Shown piece by piece: positions 27,852 to 37,430 of a DNA stretch of 64,000 bases. The position numbers and the translations under genes were made by a program. Below the pieces are notes generated by a model. That model was not told where the DNA came from and searched no databases. It was given only the letters and a program-made list of their open reading frames with translations. Origin of the DNA: JAOUEA01 sp963797635 (GTDB lineage: Bacteria > Actinomycetota > UBA4738 > HRBIN12); NCBI GenBank assembly GCA_963797635.1, contig CAWCPZ010000010.1, positions 372,001 to 436,000 of the forward strand, given 5' to 3'. The first letter of the stretch is position 1. Each line of letters opens with the position of its first letter.

Positions 27852-28631
27852 GTGCTGCTCGCCGCCGACGTCGGCAACACCGAGATCGTGCTGGGGGTCT
27901 TCCGCGGCCCCGAGCTCGAGCACACCTGGCGCCTGTCCACCCAGCCCGAACGCACGCCCGACGAGCTCGCGCTCGCGTTGAGCGGCTTCCTCGCGCAGCG
28001 GGGGATGTCGTTCGAGTCCCAGGTCACCGGCGTCGTGATGGCCAGCGTCGTGCCCGACGTCACCGCCGCCGTCCGCGAGATGGCGGCGCGCTACTTCCCG
28101 TTCCCACCGGTGATCGTGGGACCCGGCGTGAAGACCGGGGTGCCGATCCTCACCGACAACCCGCGCGAGGTGGGCGCCGACCGGGTGGTCAACGCCCTCG
28201 CGGCGTTCACGCGCTTCGGCGGCCCGGCCATCGTCGTCGACTTCGGCACGGCGACGAACTTCGACGTGGTGAGCGCCAAGGGGGAGTTCATCGGCGGCGT
28301 GATCGCGCCCGGGATGCAGGCGAGCGCGGCGAGCTTGTTCTCCCGCACCGCCCGGCTCACGCGGGTCGAACTCACGGCGCCGCCCAGCGTGGTCGGCAAG
28401 AGCACGGTCGAGGCGATCCAATCGGGGCTGATCTTCGGCACCGCCGGCGAGGTGGACGCGATCGTGACGCGGATCCGCGCCGAGCTGCCGGGCGCCACCA
28501 CGATCGCCACCGGCGGACTGGCGAGCACGGTGATCCCGCACTGCACCACGATCGATCATCACGAACCCTCGCTCACCCTCGAAGGCCTTCGGCTGGTCTT
28601 CGAGAAGAACGTGGTGACCGCCGATGAGTGA
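27852..28631 (+). CDS. coaX: Type III pantothenate kinase
   Basis: 259 residues: MLLAADVGNTEIVLGVFRG (ATP-binding Asp and the GNT motif), GVKTGVPILTDNPREVGADR (pantothenate site), VVDFGTATNFDVVSAKGEFI and GVIAPGMQASAASLF. It starts CoA synthesis by phosphorylating pantothenate, dependent on monovalent cations. GTG 27852 has AGGGAGGGG upstream (27834-27842). The gene overlaps lysS by eight bases. Confidence 0.95.
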   Translation: MLLAADVGNTEIVLGVFRGPELEHTWRLSTQPERTPDELALALSGFLAQRGMSFESQVTGVVMASVVPDVTAAVREMAARYFPFPPVIVGPGVKTGVPILTDNPREVGADRVVNALAAFTRFGGPAIVVDFGTATNFDVVSAKGEFIGGVIAPGMQASAASLFSRTARLTRVELTAPPSVVGKSTVEAIQSGLIFGTAGEVDAIVTRIRAELPGATTIATGGLASTVIPHCTTIDHHEPSLTLEGLRLVFEKNVVTADE

Positions 28632-30210
28632 GCACGACGACGAGGCCACCGAACCCATCGAGGAGGACGAACCCACCGCCGAGGACCGAGACGAGCAGGG
28701 GTCCTCACGGGAAGCGGAGATCCTCGCTGCGCGCCGCGAGAGCCTGGCCCGTCTCACCGACGCCGGCATGGACCCGTTCGCCCTCACGCTGGAGACCGCG
28801 CTCGGGGTCGCTGAACCCGACGCCATCGTCGGCATCCACCGCGAGTTCGGCGACCTCGCGCCCGGCACCACGGGCGATGGCATGCGGACGGTCGCCGGAC
28901 GCATCGTGCAGCGGCGCGACATGGGCAAGCTGAAGTTCCTGGTGGTCCGCGACCGTACCGGTGACATCCAGCTCTTCTGCAACGCCAAGGCCATGGACCC
29001 GGCGGCGTTCGCCCTGCTCGACGAGGCCGACCTCGGCGACATCGTCGCCGCCAGCGGCCCGGTGGGGATGACGAAGAAGGGCGAGCTGTCGATCTTCGTG
29101 GAGCGATGGGCGATGCTCACGAAGAGCCTGCGTCCGCTCCCCGAGAAATGGCACGGCCTGAAGGACCCCGACCTGCAGCAGCGTCGCCGGTACCTGCACC
29201 TGGCCACCGACGACGTGCCGCGCCGCTACTTCCTGGCGCGTGCCGCCGTCTTGCAGACGATGCGCCGCGTGTTGGACGAGCGCGGGTTCGTCGAGTTCGA
29301 AGGCCCGATGCTGCAGCTCGTGGCGGGCGGCGCGAACGCCCGGCCGTTCACCACGTTCCATCACGTGCTCGACCAGGAGATGAAGCTGCGCATCTCGCTC
29401 GAGCTCTACCTCAAGCGGATGCTGGTGGGCGGCGTCGAACGCGTCTACGAACTGGGTCGGAACTTCCGCAACGAAGGCATCGACCGCGACCACAACCCGG
29501 AGTTCACGATGCTCGAGGCCTACCAGGCCTACGGCGACTACCGCTCGATGATGGAGCTCTCCGAGACCCTGCTCCGCGAGAGCGCCCGCGCCGTGAACCC
29601 GATCATGGGACGCCCCGAGGACGACCTGCGGATCGGCTACCGGGATCTCACGATCGACCTCGAACCGGCGTTCCGGCGCATCACGATCCTGGGGTCGGTG
29701 AGCGAGGCCACCGGTGAGGAGATCACGCTCGATCGTCCCGACCTCGCCGACATCGCCCGCCGCCACGAGGTCCATCTCGAGGACGGATGGGGTCCGGGCA
29801 AGATCGTGCAGGAGCTGTTCGAGAAGCTGGTGGAAGACACGATCGAGCAGCCCACGTTCGTCTGCGATTTCCCGCGCGAGGTCTCACCGCTGGCGCGTCC
29901 GCACCGCGACGACCCCGGCCTCACCGAGCACTTCGACCTCGTCGTCGGCGGTCTCGAACTGGTGACCGCGTTCAGCGAGCTCACCGACCCGATCGAACAA
30001 CGCGAGAAGTTCGAGCTGCAGGCCGCCGCGAAGGCGGCCGGCGACGACGAAGCGCATCCGCTCGACGAGGAGTTCCTGAGGGCATTGGAGCATGGCATGC
30101 CCCCGGCAGGTGGCCTCGGCATGGGGATCGATCGGACGCTGATGCTGCTGACCGACGCACCGAGCCTGCGCGACCTGATCATGTTCCCCAGCCAGCGACC
30201 CGAGGAATAG
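28624..30210 (+). CDS. lysS: Lysyl-tRNA synthetase, class II
   Basis: 528 residues. An acidic N-terminal tail (HDDEATEPIEEDEPTAEDRDE) precedes the OB-fold anticodon domain (VAGRIVQRRDMGKLKFLVVR) and a class II catalytic core: motif 2 ELGRNFRNEGIDRDHNPEFT and motif 3 GGLGMGIDRTLML. LEAYQAYGDY and ELVTAFSELTDP also fit. It charges tRNA-Lys. Position after coaX is common in actinobacteria. It converges on a lone receiver gene 24 bases on. Confidence 0.95.
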   Translation: MSEHDDEATEPIEEDEPTAEDRDEQGSSREAEILAARRESLARLTDAGMDPFALTLETALGVAEPDAIVGIHREFGDLAPGTTGDGMRTVAGRIVQRRDMGKLKFLVVRDRTGDIQLFCNAKAMDPAAFALLDEADLGDIVAASGPVGMTKKGELSIFVERWAMLTKSLRPLPEKWHGLKDPDLQQRRRYLHLATDDVPRRYFLARAAVLQTMRRVLDERGFVEFEGPMLQLVAGGANARPFTTFHHVLDQEMKLRISLELYLKRMLVGGVERVYELGRNFRNEGIDRDHNPEFTMLEAYQAYGDYRSMMELSETLLRESARAVNPIMGRPEDDLRIGYRDLTIDLEPAFRRITILGSVSEATGEEITLDRPDLADIARRHEVHLEDGWGPGKIVQELFEKLVEDTIEQPTFVCDFPREVSPLARPHRDDPGLTEHFDLVVGGLELVTAFSELTDPIEQREKFELQAAAKAAGDDEAHPLDEEFLRALEHGMPPAGGLGMGIDRTLMLLTDAPSLRDLIMFPSQRPEE

Positions 30211-30234
30211 CGGGTACGCGGACCGAGGCGCCGG

Positions 30235-30618
30235 CTACAGGACGGGTTCGTCCTCGCCCACGGCCTCGTGCAGCGTGACCACGAGGTCCTGCAGGCCCGT
30301 GCCCTTGGCGAGGAATCCCCTGGCGCCGGCTTCACGCGCCTCGCGCTCGACGCCTTCGTCGGCGTGCGCCGTCAGGATCACCACGGGCAAGCCGGGCCGG
30401 GACTCATGGATCTTCTTCATGGCGTCGATGCCGGACAGGTCGGGCATGGACAGGTCCATCAGCACGATGTCGGGCTCGAGCGTCTCGGCCTCTTCGCAGG
30501 CAGCGATCCCGCCCCCGGCCTCGCCGGCGACCTCGATGTCGGCCACCATGCGGAGCGCCGACGTGAGGGCCTTGCGGAAGGCCGGGTGATCGTCCACGAC
30601 GAGGACTCGCAAGCTCAT
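30235..30618 (-). CDS. Stand-alone receiver (REC) domain protein
   Basis: 127 residues: VLVVDDHPAFRKAL, phosphoacceptor Asp in IVLMDLSMPDLSG, Thr/Ala switch in VVILTAHADEG and Lys in GFLAKGTGLQDLV. Of the NarL receiver type but lacking any HTH. ATG 30618 follows AAGGAG with a spacing of four bases, so this start is clear. It reads away from clpC across a 525-base gap and has no kinase beside it; partner unknown. Confidence 0.85.
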   Translation of the reverse strand: MSLRVLVVDDHPAFRKALTSALRMVADIEVAGEAGGGIAACEEAETLEPDIVLMDLSMPDLSGIDAMKKIHESRPGLPVVILTAHADEGVEREAREAGARGFLAKGTGLQDLVVTLHEAVGEDEPVL

Positions 30619-31143
30619 GTCTCCTTCGTACAGTTCGGAGGCGTGTTGCACGCGGATCCCCTCGATCGTGCCGCCGGCGCAAGGAAAGCTCGGACATCCT
30701 CGCATCGCTCAACGGGCCGACACAACTGGTCATACGGGGGAGATCGTGATGGCCCGGATGGGGGATGGGCGGCATCGGCCGAAAGGCCCCCTCCAGGCAC
30801 GGTGGGCCGTTCGACCCCTAGGGATCGGCCGCGCCATCGCGTGGGATCACGACGTTGCCGAAGAACCCGCCGACAGACTTGTCGGAAGACTTGGGGGAAA
30901 TGCTCATCCTCCGACGGTGAACGTCCGAATAACCCTGCAGAGGGCATCACCGGGTCGGTGACGGAAGGACGGGAAGTATGGAGCGGGCGTTCAAGGGTTA
31001 TCAGGCCCCACGGGTATACTTCCCTCCAGTGGGCGCCGCGGCCGGACACCGGGTGCGGCGCCTCAGGTGCCTCGGGGGTAGGACGTGGTCCGCAGATCCC
31101 CTAGGCCGGAACATGTGGGCTTCGCGGCCCGGAGGACGCTGAC
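30619..31143. other. Long divergent intergenic region between receiver gene and clpC
   Basis: 525 bases without a convincing gene; the short open frames in it have no family resemblance and overlap each other on both strands. A TATACT box at 31015-31020 is a good -10 for clpC and would give a leader of about 115 bases. I could not match a ClgR, HspR or CIRCE operator. GGAGGACG at 31131-31138 is the clpC ribosome-binding site. Confidence 0.5.
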
Positions 31144-33639
31144 ATGTTCGAACGGTTCACGGATCGAGCCAGAAGGGTCGTCGTCCTGGCGCAAGAAGAA
31201 GCCAGGATGCTCAACCACAACTACATCGGAACCGAGCACATCCTGCTCGGTCTCATCCACGAGGGCGAAGGCGTCGCCGCCAAGGCCCTCGAATCGCTGA
31301 ACATCTCGCTCGAAGCCGTCCGCCAGCAGGTCGAGGAGATCATCGGCCAGGGCCAGGCTGCGCCCACCGGCCACATCCCCTTCACCCCGCGTGCGAAGAA
31401 GGTCTTGGAGCTGTCGCTGCGCGAAGCGCTGCAGCTCGGTCACAACTACATCGGCACCGAGCACATCCTGCTCGGGCTGATCCGCGAAGGCGAGGGCGTC
31501 GCGGCCCAGGTGCTGCAGAAGCTGGGCGCCGACCTCAACCGCGTCCGTCAGACCGTCATCCAACTGCTGTCGGGCTACACCGGTGGCAAGGGCGAGACCA
31601 CCCCCGGTGGCCAGGGCGAAGGGCAGAGCGGCCAGGGTTCCATGGTGCTCGACCAGTTCGGTCGCAACCTCACCCAGCTCGCGCGAGACGGCAAGCTCGA
31701 TCCCGTCATCGGTCGCGAGAAGGAGATCGAGCGGGTCATGCAGGTCCTGTCCCGGCGCACCAAGAACAACCCGGTGCTGATCGGTGAGCCCGGTGTCGGC
31801 AAGACCGCCGTCGTCGAAGGGTTGTCCCAGGACATCGTCAGGGGCGAGGTCCCGGAGACGCTGAAGGGCAAGCAGATCTACACGCTCGACCTCGGCGCCC
31901 TCGTCGCCGGTTCCCGCTACCGCGGTGACTTCGAGGAGCGCCTCAAGAAGGTGCTGAAGGAGATCAAGACCCGCGGCGACATCGTGCTGTTCATCGACGA
32001 GCTGCACACGCTCGTCGGCGCCGGGGCCGCCGAAGGCGCCATCGACGCCGCCAGCATCCTCAAGCCCATGCTCGCTCGCGGTGAGCTGCAGACCATCGGC
32101 GCCACCACGCGAGACGAGTACCGCAAACACCTCGAGAAGGACGCGGCGCTCGAACGCCGGTTCCAGCCCATCGAGGTGCAGGAGCCGTCCGTCGCCCACA
32201 CGATCGAGATCCTCAAGGGCTTGCGCGACCGCTACGAGGCCCACCACCGCGTCAACTTCACCGACGACGCGTTGGTCGCCGCCGCCAACCTCGCCGACCG
32301 CTACATCAGCGACCGGTTCCTGCCCGACAAGGCGATCGACCTCATCGACGAGGCCGGCTCGCGCATGCGCATCCGTCGCATGACCGCGCCGCCCAACGTT
32401 CGCGAGGTCGACGAGAAGATCGCCGAGGTGCGCCTCGAGAAGGAATCCGCGATCGACGGCCAGGACTTCGAGAAGGCCGCCTCCTTGCGCGACAAGGAGC
32501 GTCAGTTGCAGGAAGAGCGCTCCCGTCGCGAGGAAGAGTGGAAGTCCGGCGAGATGGACATCCTGTCCGAGGTCGACGAAGAGGAGATCGCCGAGGTCCT
32601 GTCCATCTGGACCGGCATCCCCGTCTTCAAGCTCACGGAAGAAGAGACCGAGAAGCTGCTGCGCATGGAGGACGAGCTCCACAAGCGCATCGTCACCCAG
32701 AACGAGGCGATCTCGGCGGTGTCCCGCGCCATGCGCCGCACGCGGTCCGGGCTGAAGGACCCCCGTCGCCCCGCCGGCTCGTTCATCTTCCTGGGGCCCT
32801 CGGGCGTCGGCAAGACCGAGCTGTCCAAGGCGCTCGCCGAGTTCCTGTTCGGCGACGAAGACTCGCTGATCCAGCTCGACATGTCCGAGTACATGGAGAA
32901 GCACACGGTCAGCCGCCTCATCGGCTCTCCTCCCGGCTACGTCGGGTACGAAGAGGGTGGCCAGCTCACCGAGGCCGTGCGCCGCAAGCCGTTCAGCGTG
33001 GTCCTGTTCGACGAGATCGAGAAGGCTCACCCCGACGTGTTCAACACGCTGCTCCAGATCCTGGAGGACGGTCACCTCACGGACTCACAGGGTCACAAGG
33101 TGGACTTCAAGAACACGATCATCATCATGACCTCGAACCTGGGCACGCGTGACATCCAGAAGGGTCCCGGCATCGGGTTCGCGGCCAGCGCCAACGAAGA
33201 GGTCACCTACGAGAAGATGCGCGACCGGGTCACGGAGGAACTGAAGAAGTCCTTCCGTCCCGAGTTCATCAACCGCATCGACGAGGTCATCGTCTTCCGC
33301 TCGCTGACCCAGGACGACGTCAAGAACATCGTCGACCTGATGATGCGCCGGGTGCGCGACCAGCTGAAGGCCAAGGACGTCGAGATCGAGCTCACCGAGG
33401 CGGCCAAGGTCCTGCTGGCCACCCAGGGCTACGACCAGTCACTCGGGGCCCGGCCGCTGCGCCGCACCATCCAGCGTCTGGTCGAAGACCCGCTCTCCGA
33501 GAAGCTCCTCTACAAGGAGTTCCGCGCCGGCGAGACCATCTTCGTCGACGCCGTGGACGGCGAGATCGTCTTCGAGCACACGGACGGCATGCTTCCGCCC
33601 GACGTGCCTCCCGTGGAACTTGCGGGTTCGACCGAGTAG
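31144..33639 (+). CDS. clpC: ATP-dependent Clp protease ATP-binding subunit ClpC
   Basis: 831 residues, full family length. Two Clp_N repeats (~1-150; NYIGTEHILLGLI occurs twice), AAA-1 with GEPGVGKT (~215) and LFIDELHTLVGAGAAEGA, the UVR middle region (AIDGQDFEKAASLRDKERQL, ~436), AAA-2 with GPSGVGKT (~552), the ClpP-loop region and the C-terminal D2-small domain. It unfolds substrates for ClpP and handles protein quality control. Two terminator arms follow the gene. Base use is like its neighbours and there are no breaks. Confidence 0.97.
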   Translation: MFERFTDRARRVVVLAQEEARMLNHNYIGTEHILLGLIHEGEGVAAKALESLNISLEAVRQQVEEIIGQGQAAPTGHIPFTPRAKKVLELSLREALQLGHNYIGTEHILLGLIREGEGVAAQVLQKLGADLNRVRQTVIQLLSGYTGGKGETTPGGQGEGQSGQGSMVLDQFGRNLTQLARDGKLDPVIGREKEIERVMQVLSRRTKNNPVLIGEPGVGKTAVVEGLSQDIVRGEVPETLKGKQIYTLDLGALVAGSRYRGDFEERLKKVLKEIKTRGDIVLFIDELHTLVGAGAAEGAIDAASILKPMLARGELQTIGATTRDEYRKHLEKDAALERRFQPIEVQEPSVAHTIEILKGLRDRYEAHHRVNFTDDALVAAANLADRYISDRFLPDKAIDLIDEAGSRMRIRRMTAPPNVREVDEKIAEVRLEKESAIDGQDFEKAASLRDKERQLQEERSRREEEWKSGEMDILSEVDEEEIAEVLSIWTGIPVFKLTEEETEKLLRMEDELHKRIVTQNEAISAVSRAMRRTRSGLKDPRRPAGSFIFLGPSGVGKTELSKALAEFLFGDEDSLIQLDMSEYMEKHTVSRLIGSPPGYVGYEEGGQLTEAVRRKPFSVVLFDEIEKAHPDVFNTLLQILEDGHLTDSQGHKVDFKNTIIIMTSNLGTRDIQKGPGIGFAASANEEVTYEKMRDRVTEELKKSFRPEFINRIDEVIVFRSLTQDDVKNIVDLMMRRVRDQLKAKDVEIELTEAAKVLLATQGYDQSLGARPLRRTIQRLVEDPLSEKLLYKEFRAGETIFVDAVDGEIVFEHTDGMLPPDVPPVELAGSTE

Positions 33640-33691
33640 GTCGATCACCCGCATCCCGGCGGCGTCCTGTGAGGCGCCACCACTCAAGGCC

Positions 33692-33722
33692 GAAGCCCGG
33701 CCCCGCATGGGGACCGGGCTTC
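33692..33722 (+). terminator. clpC terminator hairpin
   Basis: A 9-bp stem (GAAGCCCGG / CCGGGCTTC) encloses an inner CCCC-GCAT-GGGG stem, 52 bases behind the clpC stop. The stable double hairpin followed by TCGGCATCC fits an intrinsic terminator in a high-GC genome. Confidence 0.75.
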
Positions 33723-33850
33723 TCGGCATCCAGCGTGCGTCGTGCTGGGTCCGGATCCCGACCGGTTCCTCGTCCCTCCATCGCCGAGCCCGATCGCGGA
33801 CGACCCCGCCGGTCCGTAGGCGGCACGTTCCGCAGCCGTAGGATGCCGAC

Positions 33851-34663
33851 GTGCGAACCGCCATGAAGGTCCTGGCCTGGCTGGGCACCGTGCTGGCCGC
33901 CGCCGGGATCGTCGGTGGTGCCTACCTCTACGGGGTGAACGCGGGCCTCTTCGCCGCCGGACGCGCCGACGACGTGGGGCGTCGATTGCTGGCGGACCAG
34001 CTGTTCCAGCGGGTGGTGGCCGAGCGCACCGCCGACGCCATCGTGGAGCAGGCGCCGGCCCTCGAACCCAGGCGCGAGGCGATCGTCGAGTCGGCCGTCG
34101 CGGTCACCGAGACCCGTGCGTATCGGGAGCTGTTCCAGGGCGTGGTCGACATCGCCTACGAACGGGCGCTCGACGACGACCTGGACGAACCCGTGGTCAT
34201 CACGGCCGGCGACCTGGCCCGCCTCCTCGCCCGCGAGGAGGCGGTGATCGGCGCTCTGCCGCTCGGTCCGCTCAGCTCCGAAGGGGTCGAGCTGATGAGC
34301 GCCCGCGACATCGTGAAACTCCGGAAGGCGCAGTCTGCCGCCGAACGGTGGGACACGCCGCTCCTGGCCGGAGGCATCGTGCTCGCGATCGTCGCCATCG
34401 CGCTCCCCGGGCGCAAGGGCCCCCGGTTGGTGTTGCTGGGCGCCTGCATCGCCCTGGGAGCCGCGGTGCTGTACTTCGCGAACGACATCGCCGGCGACGA
34501 GGTCGCCGCGCGCTCGCCCCAGGATGCCGCCGCCGTGGTCGATGCGCTCTGGGGGTCGGCCGCGACGTCGGTCCGCGTCTGGCTCGGAGGAACCTTCATG
34601 GCGGGCCTCCTGGTGGTCGCCACCGGGTTCGTGATCGGCGTGAGCAGGGACACGACCCCCTGA
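33851..34663 (+). CDS. Membrane protein of unknown function
   Basis: 270 residues. One N-terminal helix (VLAWLGTVLAAAGIVGGAYLYG), a soluble part of about 130 residues rich in helices and acidic residues outside (RRLLADQLFQRVVAERTADA), and three helices at the C-terminus (LLAGGIVLAIVAIALP, LVLLGACIALGAAVLYFA, GTFMAGLLVVATGFVIGV). No family recognised. GTG 33851 follows TAGGAT (33839-33844) by six bases, so the message is probably leaderless. It converges on the RIO-kinase gene with a 16-base gap. Confidence 0.7.
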   Translation: MRTAMKVLAWLGTVLAAAGIVGGAYLYGVNAGLFAAGRADDVGRRLLADQLFQRVVAERTADAIVEQAPALEPRREAIVESAVAVTETRAYRELFQGVVDIAYERALDDDLDEPVVITAGDLARLLAREEAVIGALPLGPLSSEGVELMSARDIVKLRKAQSAAERWDTPLLAGGIVLAIVAIALPGRKGPRLVLLGACIALGAAVLYFANDIAGDEVAARSPQDAAAVVDALWGSAATSVRVWLGGTFMAGLLVVATGFVIGVSRDTTP

Positions 34664-34679
34664 GTCAGGACGACCGCGG

Positions 34680-35453
34680 TCACATGGTGAGTCCTCGCAG
34701 GTCCTCGGGGATGAGATCGGCGAACTCCCACGCGGTCCAGTAGTCGGCGGTGAGCCGGCTCGCGTCGGCGCCGAGCCCATGCGCCTCGGCCCATCCGCAC
34801 GCACGCTCGAGGTCTCGCTCCAGGAACGAACGCGCGTGGCGGTTCTTGCGGGGGTCCACCGCCTGCGGCACGTCGATGACCACGAGGGTGCCGTCCCACA
34901 CCAGCAGGTTGTACGGCGAGAGGTCACCGTGCACCACGTTGAGGTAGAGCATCCGCTCGATGGCCCGCAGGAGCTGGTCGAACAGATCCTGCGCCTCGGC
35001 CGTATCGTCGGGCCGGTAGTTCCGCAACTGCGGCGCGGCGAGTTCCTCATCGCCGACGTAGGTCATGAGGATCGCGTCCTCGGTTCGTTCGATCGGTGCG
35101 GGGACGGACACGCCGCCGTCGGACAGGGCGCGGAGCGTCTCCCACTCCCGGTTGACCCAGATCGAGCCCTGCACCTGGCGCCCGAACGTGGTCTTCTTCT
35201 CGAGGGCCACGCGGACCCTCCGCGGCTTGATCCATTCGCCGTCGCGGTACATCGACTCATCGCGGAAATCTCGCCGGTTGAGCGGGTGATATGCCTTCAG
35301 GGCCAACAGATCGTGGCCGGTGGTCCGTGGGTTGGCGCGGCACAGGTGGACCGATGCTTCCTTGCCGCTCTTGATCGGTCGGATGACGTGCTCGATCAGC
35401 CCTTCATCCAGGAAGTGGTCGAACGGACTCGGTTCGGGGTTCGCGTCGTGCAA
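34680..35453 (-). CDS. RIO-family protein kinase
   Basis: 257 residues with the RIO-kinase pattern: SGKEASVHL (P-loop of the STGKEA type), ALKAYH (Lys), MTYVGDEELAAPQL (hinge), VVHGDLSPYNLLVWDG (catalytic loop) and VVIDVPQAVDP (metal Asp). Bacterial RIO kinases are poorly understood; archaeal/eukaryal ones act in ribosome assembly. The start is TTG 35453 behind AAAGGAG; the leader is about 190 bases long and holds a 20-codon frame. Not linked to other genes on its strand. Confidence 0.85.
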   Translation of the reverse strand: MHDANPEPSPFDHFLDEGLIEHVIRPIKSGKEASVHLCRANPRTTGHDLLALKAYHPLNRRDFRDESMYRDGEWIKPRRVRVALEKKTTFGRQVQGSIWVNREWETLRALSDGGVSVPAPIERTEDAILMTYVGDEELAAPQLRNYRPDDTAEAQDLFDQLLRAIERMLYLNVVHGDLSPYNLLVWDGTLVVIDVPQAVDPRKNRHARSFLERDLERACGWAEAHGLGADASRLTADYWTAWEFADLIPEDLRGLTM

Positions 35454-35534
35454 CGCGGGTGCTCCTTTCGGATCGTGGACACACAGCGGTGCCGCGTCCG
35501 GACGGGAGCGGGGCGCGAGCGGCGGAGACGCCGG

Positions 35535-35597
35535 CTACGCGCAGGACCCGGAAGGACGCAGCGTGTGCGAGATGTCGAGGACCGAGGTTGCAGTCAT
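35535..35597 (-). CDS. Possible short upstream ORF (20 aa) in the RIO-kinase leader
   Basis: Reading MTATSVLDISHTLRPSGSCA. AAGGAG stands nine bases before its ATG, a good spacing, and TAGGGT at 35653-35658 could be the -10 box. The peptide ends 81 bases before the kinase start. A second frame with ATG at 35604 overlaps it and has too little spacing to the same ribosome site. Could be a leader peptide or chance. Confidence 0.3.
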   Translation of the reverse strand: MTATSVLDISHTLRPSGSCA

Positions 35598-35700
35598 CGC
35601 TCATCACTCCTTCCGGTCGGGGGCGACGCGTCGATCACGTCGCGAGTGGATCCACCCTAGCACCTCGAACCGTGTCGGTCCCGCTGGATAGGGTCGGGCC

Positions 35701-37020
35701 ATGGCGAAGACACGAACGATCATGGCGTGCCGCGATTGCCGTCAGCAGGTCTCCCAGTGGGCCGGCCGGTGCCCTGGGTGCGGAGCCTGGGGCACGATCG
35801 AAGAGGTCGCGGGGGCCTCACGGGACGGGCACAGCTCGACACCGGTGCCGCTCCGTCGTGAAGCCGGGATGTCCGTCGACGCCCGGGTCACCACGGGACT
35901 GGGCGATCTCGATCGGGTCCTGGGCGGAGGGCTCGTCCCCGGGTCGGTCACGCTGCTCGCGGGCGAACCGGGGATCGGTAAGTCGACGCTGCTGCTCCAG
36001 CTCCTCGCGGGGGTCGCCGCCGACGGCCATCCCTGCCTCCTGGTCTCGGGCGAGGAATCCCACGCCCAGGTCGCCGGCCGCACCCGTCGGTTGGGGATCG
36101 ACGGTGACCAGATCTCGTTCGCCCCCGGTCGCGACCTCGCGGCGGTCCTGTCCACGGCCACCGAGGCGCGTCCGTTCCTGCTCGCGGTGGACTCCATCCA
36201 GGCGCTCCGCGACACCTCCGGCTCCCAGGTGCCCGGTGGTGTCTCGCAGGTGCGGACGTGCGCCGACGCGCTGGTGGGGCTGGCCAAGACGCTCGACATC
36301 GCCGTGGTCATGACCGGCCACGTCACCAAGGACGGCGACCTCGCCGGGCCACGTGCCCTGGAGCACGCCGTCGATGTCGTGCTGTCGTTCGATGGCGACG
36401 CACGTTCCGGGCTCCGGGTGGTCAGCGGCGGCAAGAACCGGTTCGGCGCCGAAGGTGAGAGCGCGTGGTTCGAGATGGGGGCCGGCGGTCTCGCGCCGAT
36501 CGATCCCACGGCCATCCTGGTCTCCGGCCAGCAGGTTCCCGGGGCCGCCGTCGGGGTGCCCCTGGCTGGCCGCCGAGCCCTCGCGGTCGAGGTGCAGGCC
36601 CTGGTCGGCAGCACCGAGGGCCCCGCCCGGCGCCAGGCCACCGGTCTCGACGCACGACGGTTCCAGCTGGTCGCCGCCGTGCTCGACCGTTCCACCGGGA
36701 TCCGGCTCGGACGCGCCGAGCTCTTCGGCGCGTCCTCGGGCGGCATCAGGGTCGAGGACCCCGCGTGTGACCTCGCCGTGGCGGCCGCGCTGGCATCGGC
36801 ATCGAGCGGCACGTGTGCCCCCGAAGGGGCGGTGTTCATCGGGGAGGTCTCCCTCACGGGCCAGGTGCGCTCCGTGGTCGGCATGCGCCAGCGGTTCGCC
36901 GCAGCCCGGGCGGCGGGATGCACCCACGTGTTCGCGCCACCCAGCGACGAAGCATCCGACGGTCTTCAGGTCGTGCCGGTCCGCTCGGTTGCCGAGGCCG
37001 TGAGCTGGTCACACGCCTAG
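35701..37020 (+). CDS. radA: DNA repair protein RadA
   Basis: 439 residues: C4 zinc finger (CRDCRQQVSQWAGRCPGCG, ~10-28), RecA-type core with GEPGIGKST (~88), LLVSGEESHAQV, the RadA-specific KNRFG motif (~245), and the Lon-like C-terminal domain with GEVSLTGQVRSV. It processes recombination intermediates as a DnaB-like helicase partner. ATG 35701 has TAGGGT (35689-35694) six bases upstream. It is near carD and PIN-TRAM as in other actinobacteria. Confidence 0.95.
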   Translation: MAKTRTIMACRDCRQQVSQWAGRCPGCGAWGTIEEVAGASRDGHSSTPVPLRREAGMSVDARVTTGLGDLDRVLGGGLVPGSVTLLAGEPGIGKSTLLLQLLAGVAADGHPCLLVSGEESHAQVAGRTRRLGIDGDQISFAPGRDLAAVLSTATEARPFLLAVDSIQALRDTSGSQVPGGVSQVRTCADALVGLAKTLDIAVVMTGHVTKDGDLAGPRALEHAVDVVLSFDGDARSGLRVVSGGKNRFGAEGESAWFEMGAGGLAPIDPTAILVSGQQVPGAAVGVPLAGRRALAVEVQALVGSTEGPARRQATGLDARRFQLVAAVLDRSTGIRLGRAELFGASSGGIRVEDPACDLAVAAALASASSGTCAPEGAVFIGEVSLTGQVRSVVGMRQRFAAARAAGCTHVFAPPSDEASDGLQVVPVRSVAEAVSWSHA

Positions 37021-37430
37021 GGATCACCCCTGGGGAGCAGCGGACGACCGGCGTGCCGCCCTCGGATCGAGGGGCGCTTCGAGCCGAGGACGACCGTCGC
37101 CGGCCGCCGCGTTGGTTCGCGAGATCGGATCTTCCTCGCGGAATCGTGCGATACGCGAACGTAGCCTTTATGCGCCCGGGCCGGAGCCGTGTCAAACCAC
37201 AGCACACGAACGGCGGCGGCGTGGCACCGAGGCAGGTTCGGGGGTTCCCCCGGTCCGTTCTCCGGGTGGGAACGAGGGCGCTGATACGCCGTTCGCCCTA
37301 GGTCTCCGGCGGCCGATCAAGCGACGAATACGGCCTCTGACCTGCGGTGATGGGTTGCGTCGCAAGACCCTCTCATGCTACCCTTTGACTAGTCAGCCAG
37401 GCCCCTGTTTCCACCGATCTGGGAGGTTCC
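37021..37430. other. Gene-free region before carD with a promoter
   Basis: 410 bases in which I see no supported gene. The open frames on both strands have no family resemblance. Near its end is a promoter-like pair TTGCGT and TACCCT, described separately. Nothing else is recognised. Confidence 0.5.
37355..37384 (+). promoter_or_regulatory. Probable carD promoter
   Basis: -35 TTGCGT (37355-37360) and -10 TACCCT (37379-37384) are separated by 18 bases. A transcript would begin about 40 bases before the carD start. Confidence 0.5.

Noticed and set aside
30615..31104. Open frames on both strands before clpC
   Set aside because: Mutually overlapping, without ribosome sites or family likeness; treated as intergenic.
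31063..33075. 670-codon minus-strand frame over clpC
   Set aside because: Antisense of clpC; no motif of its own.
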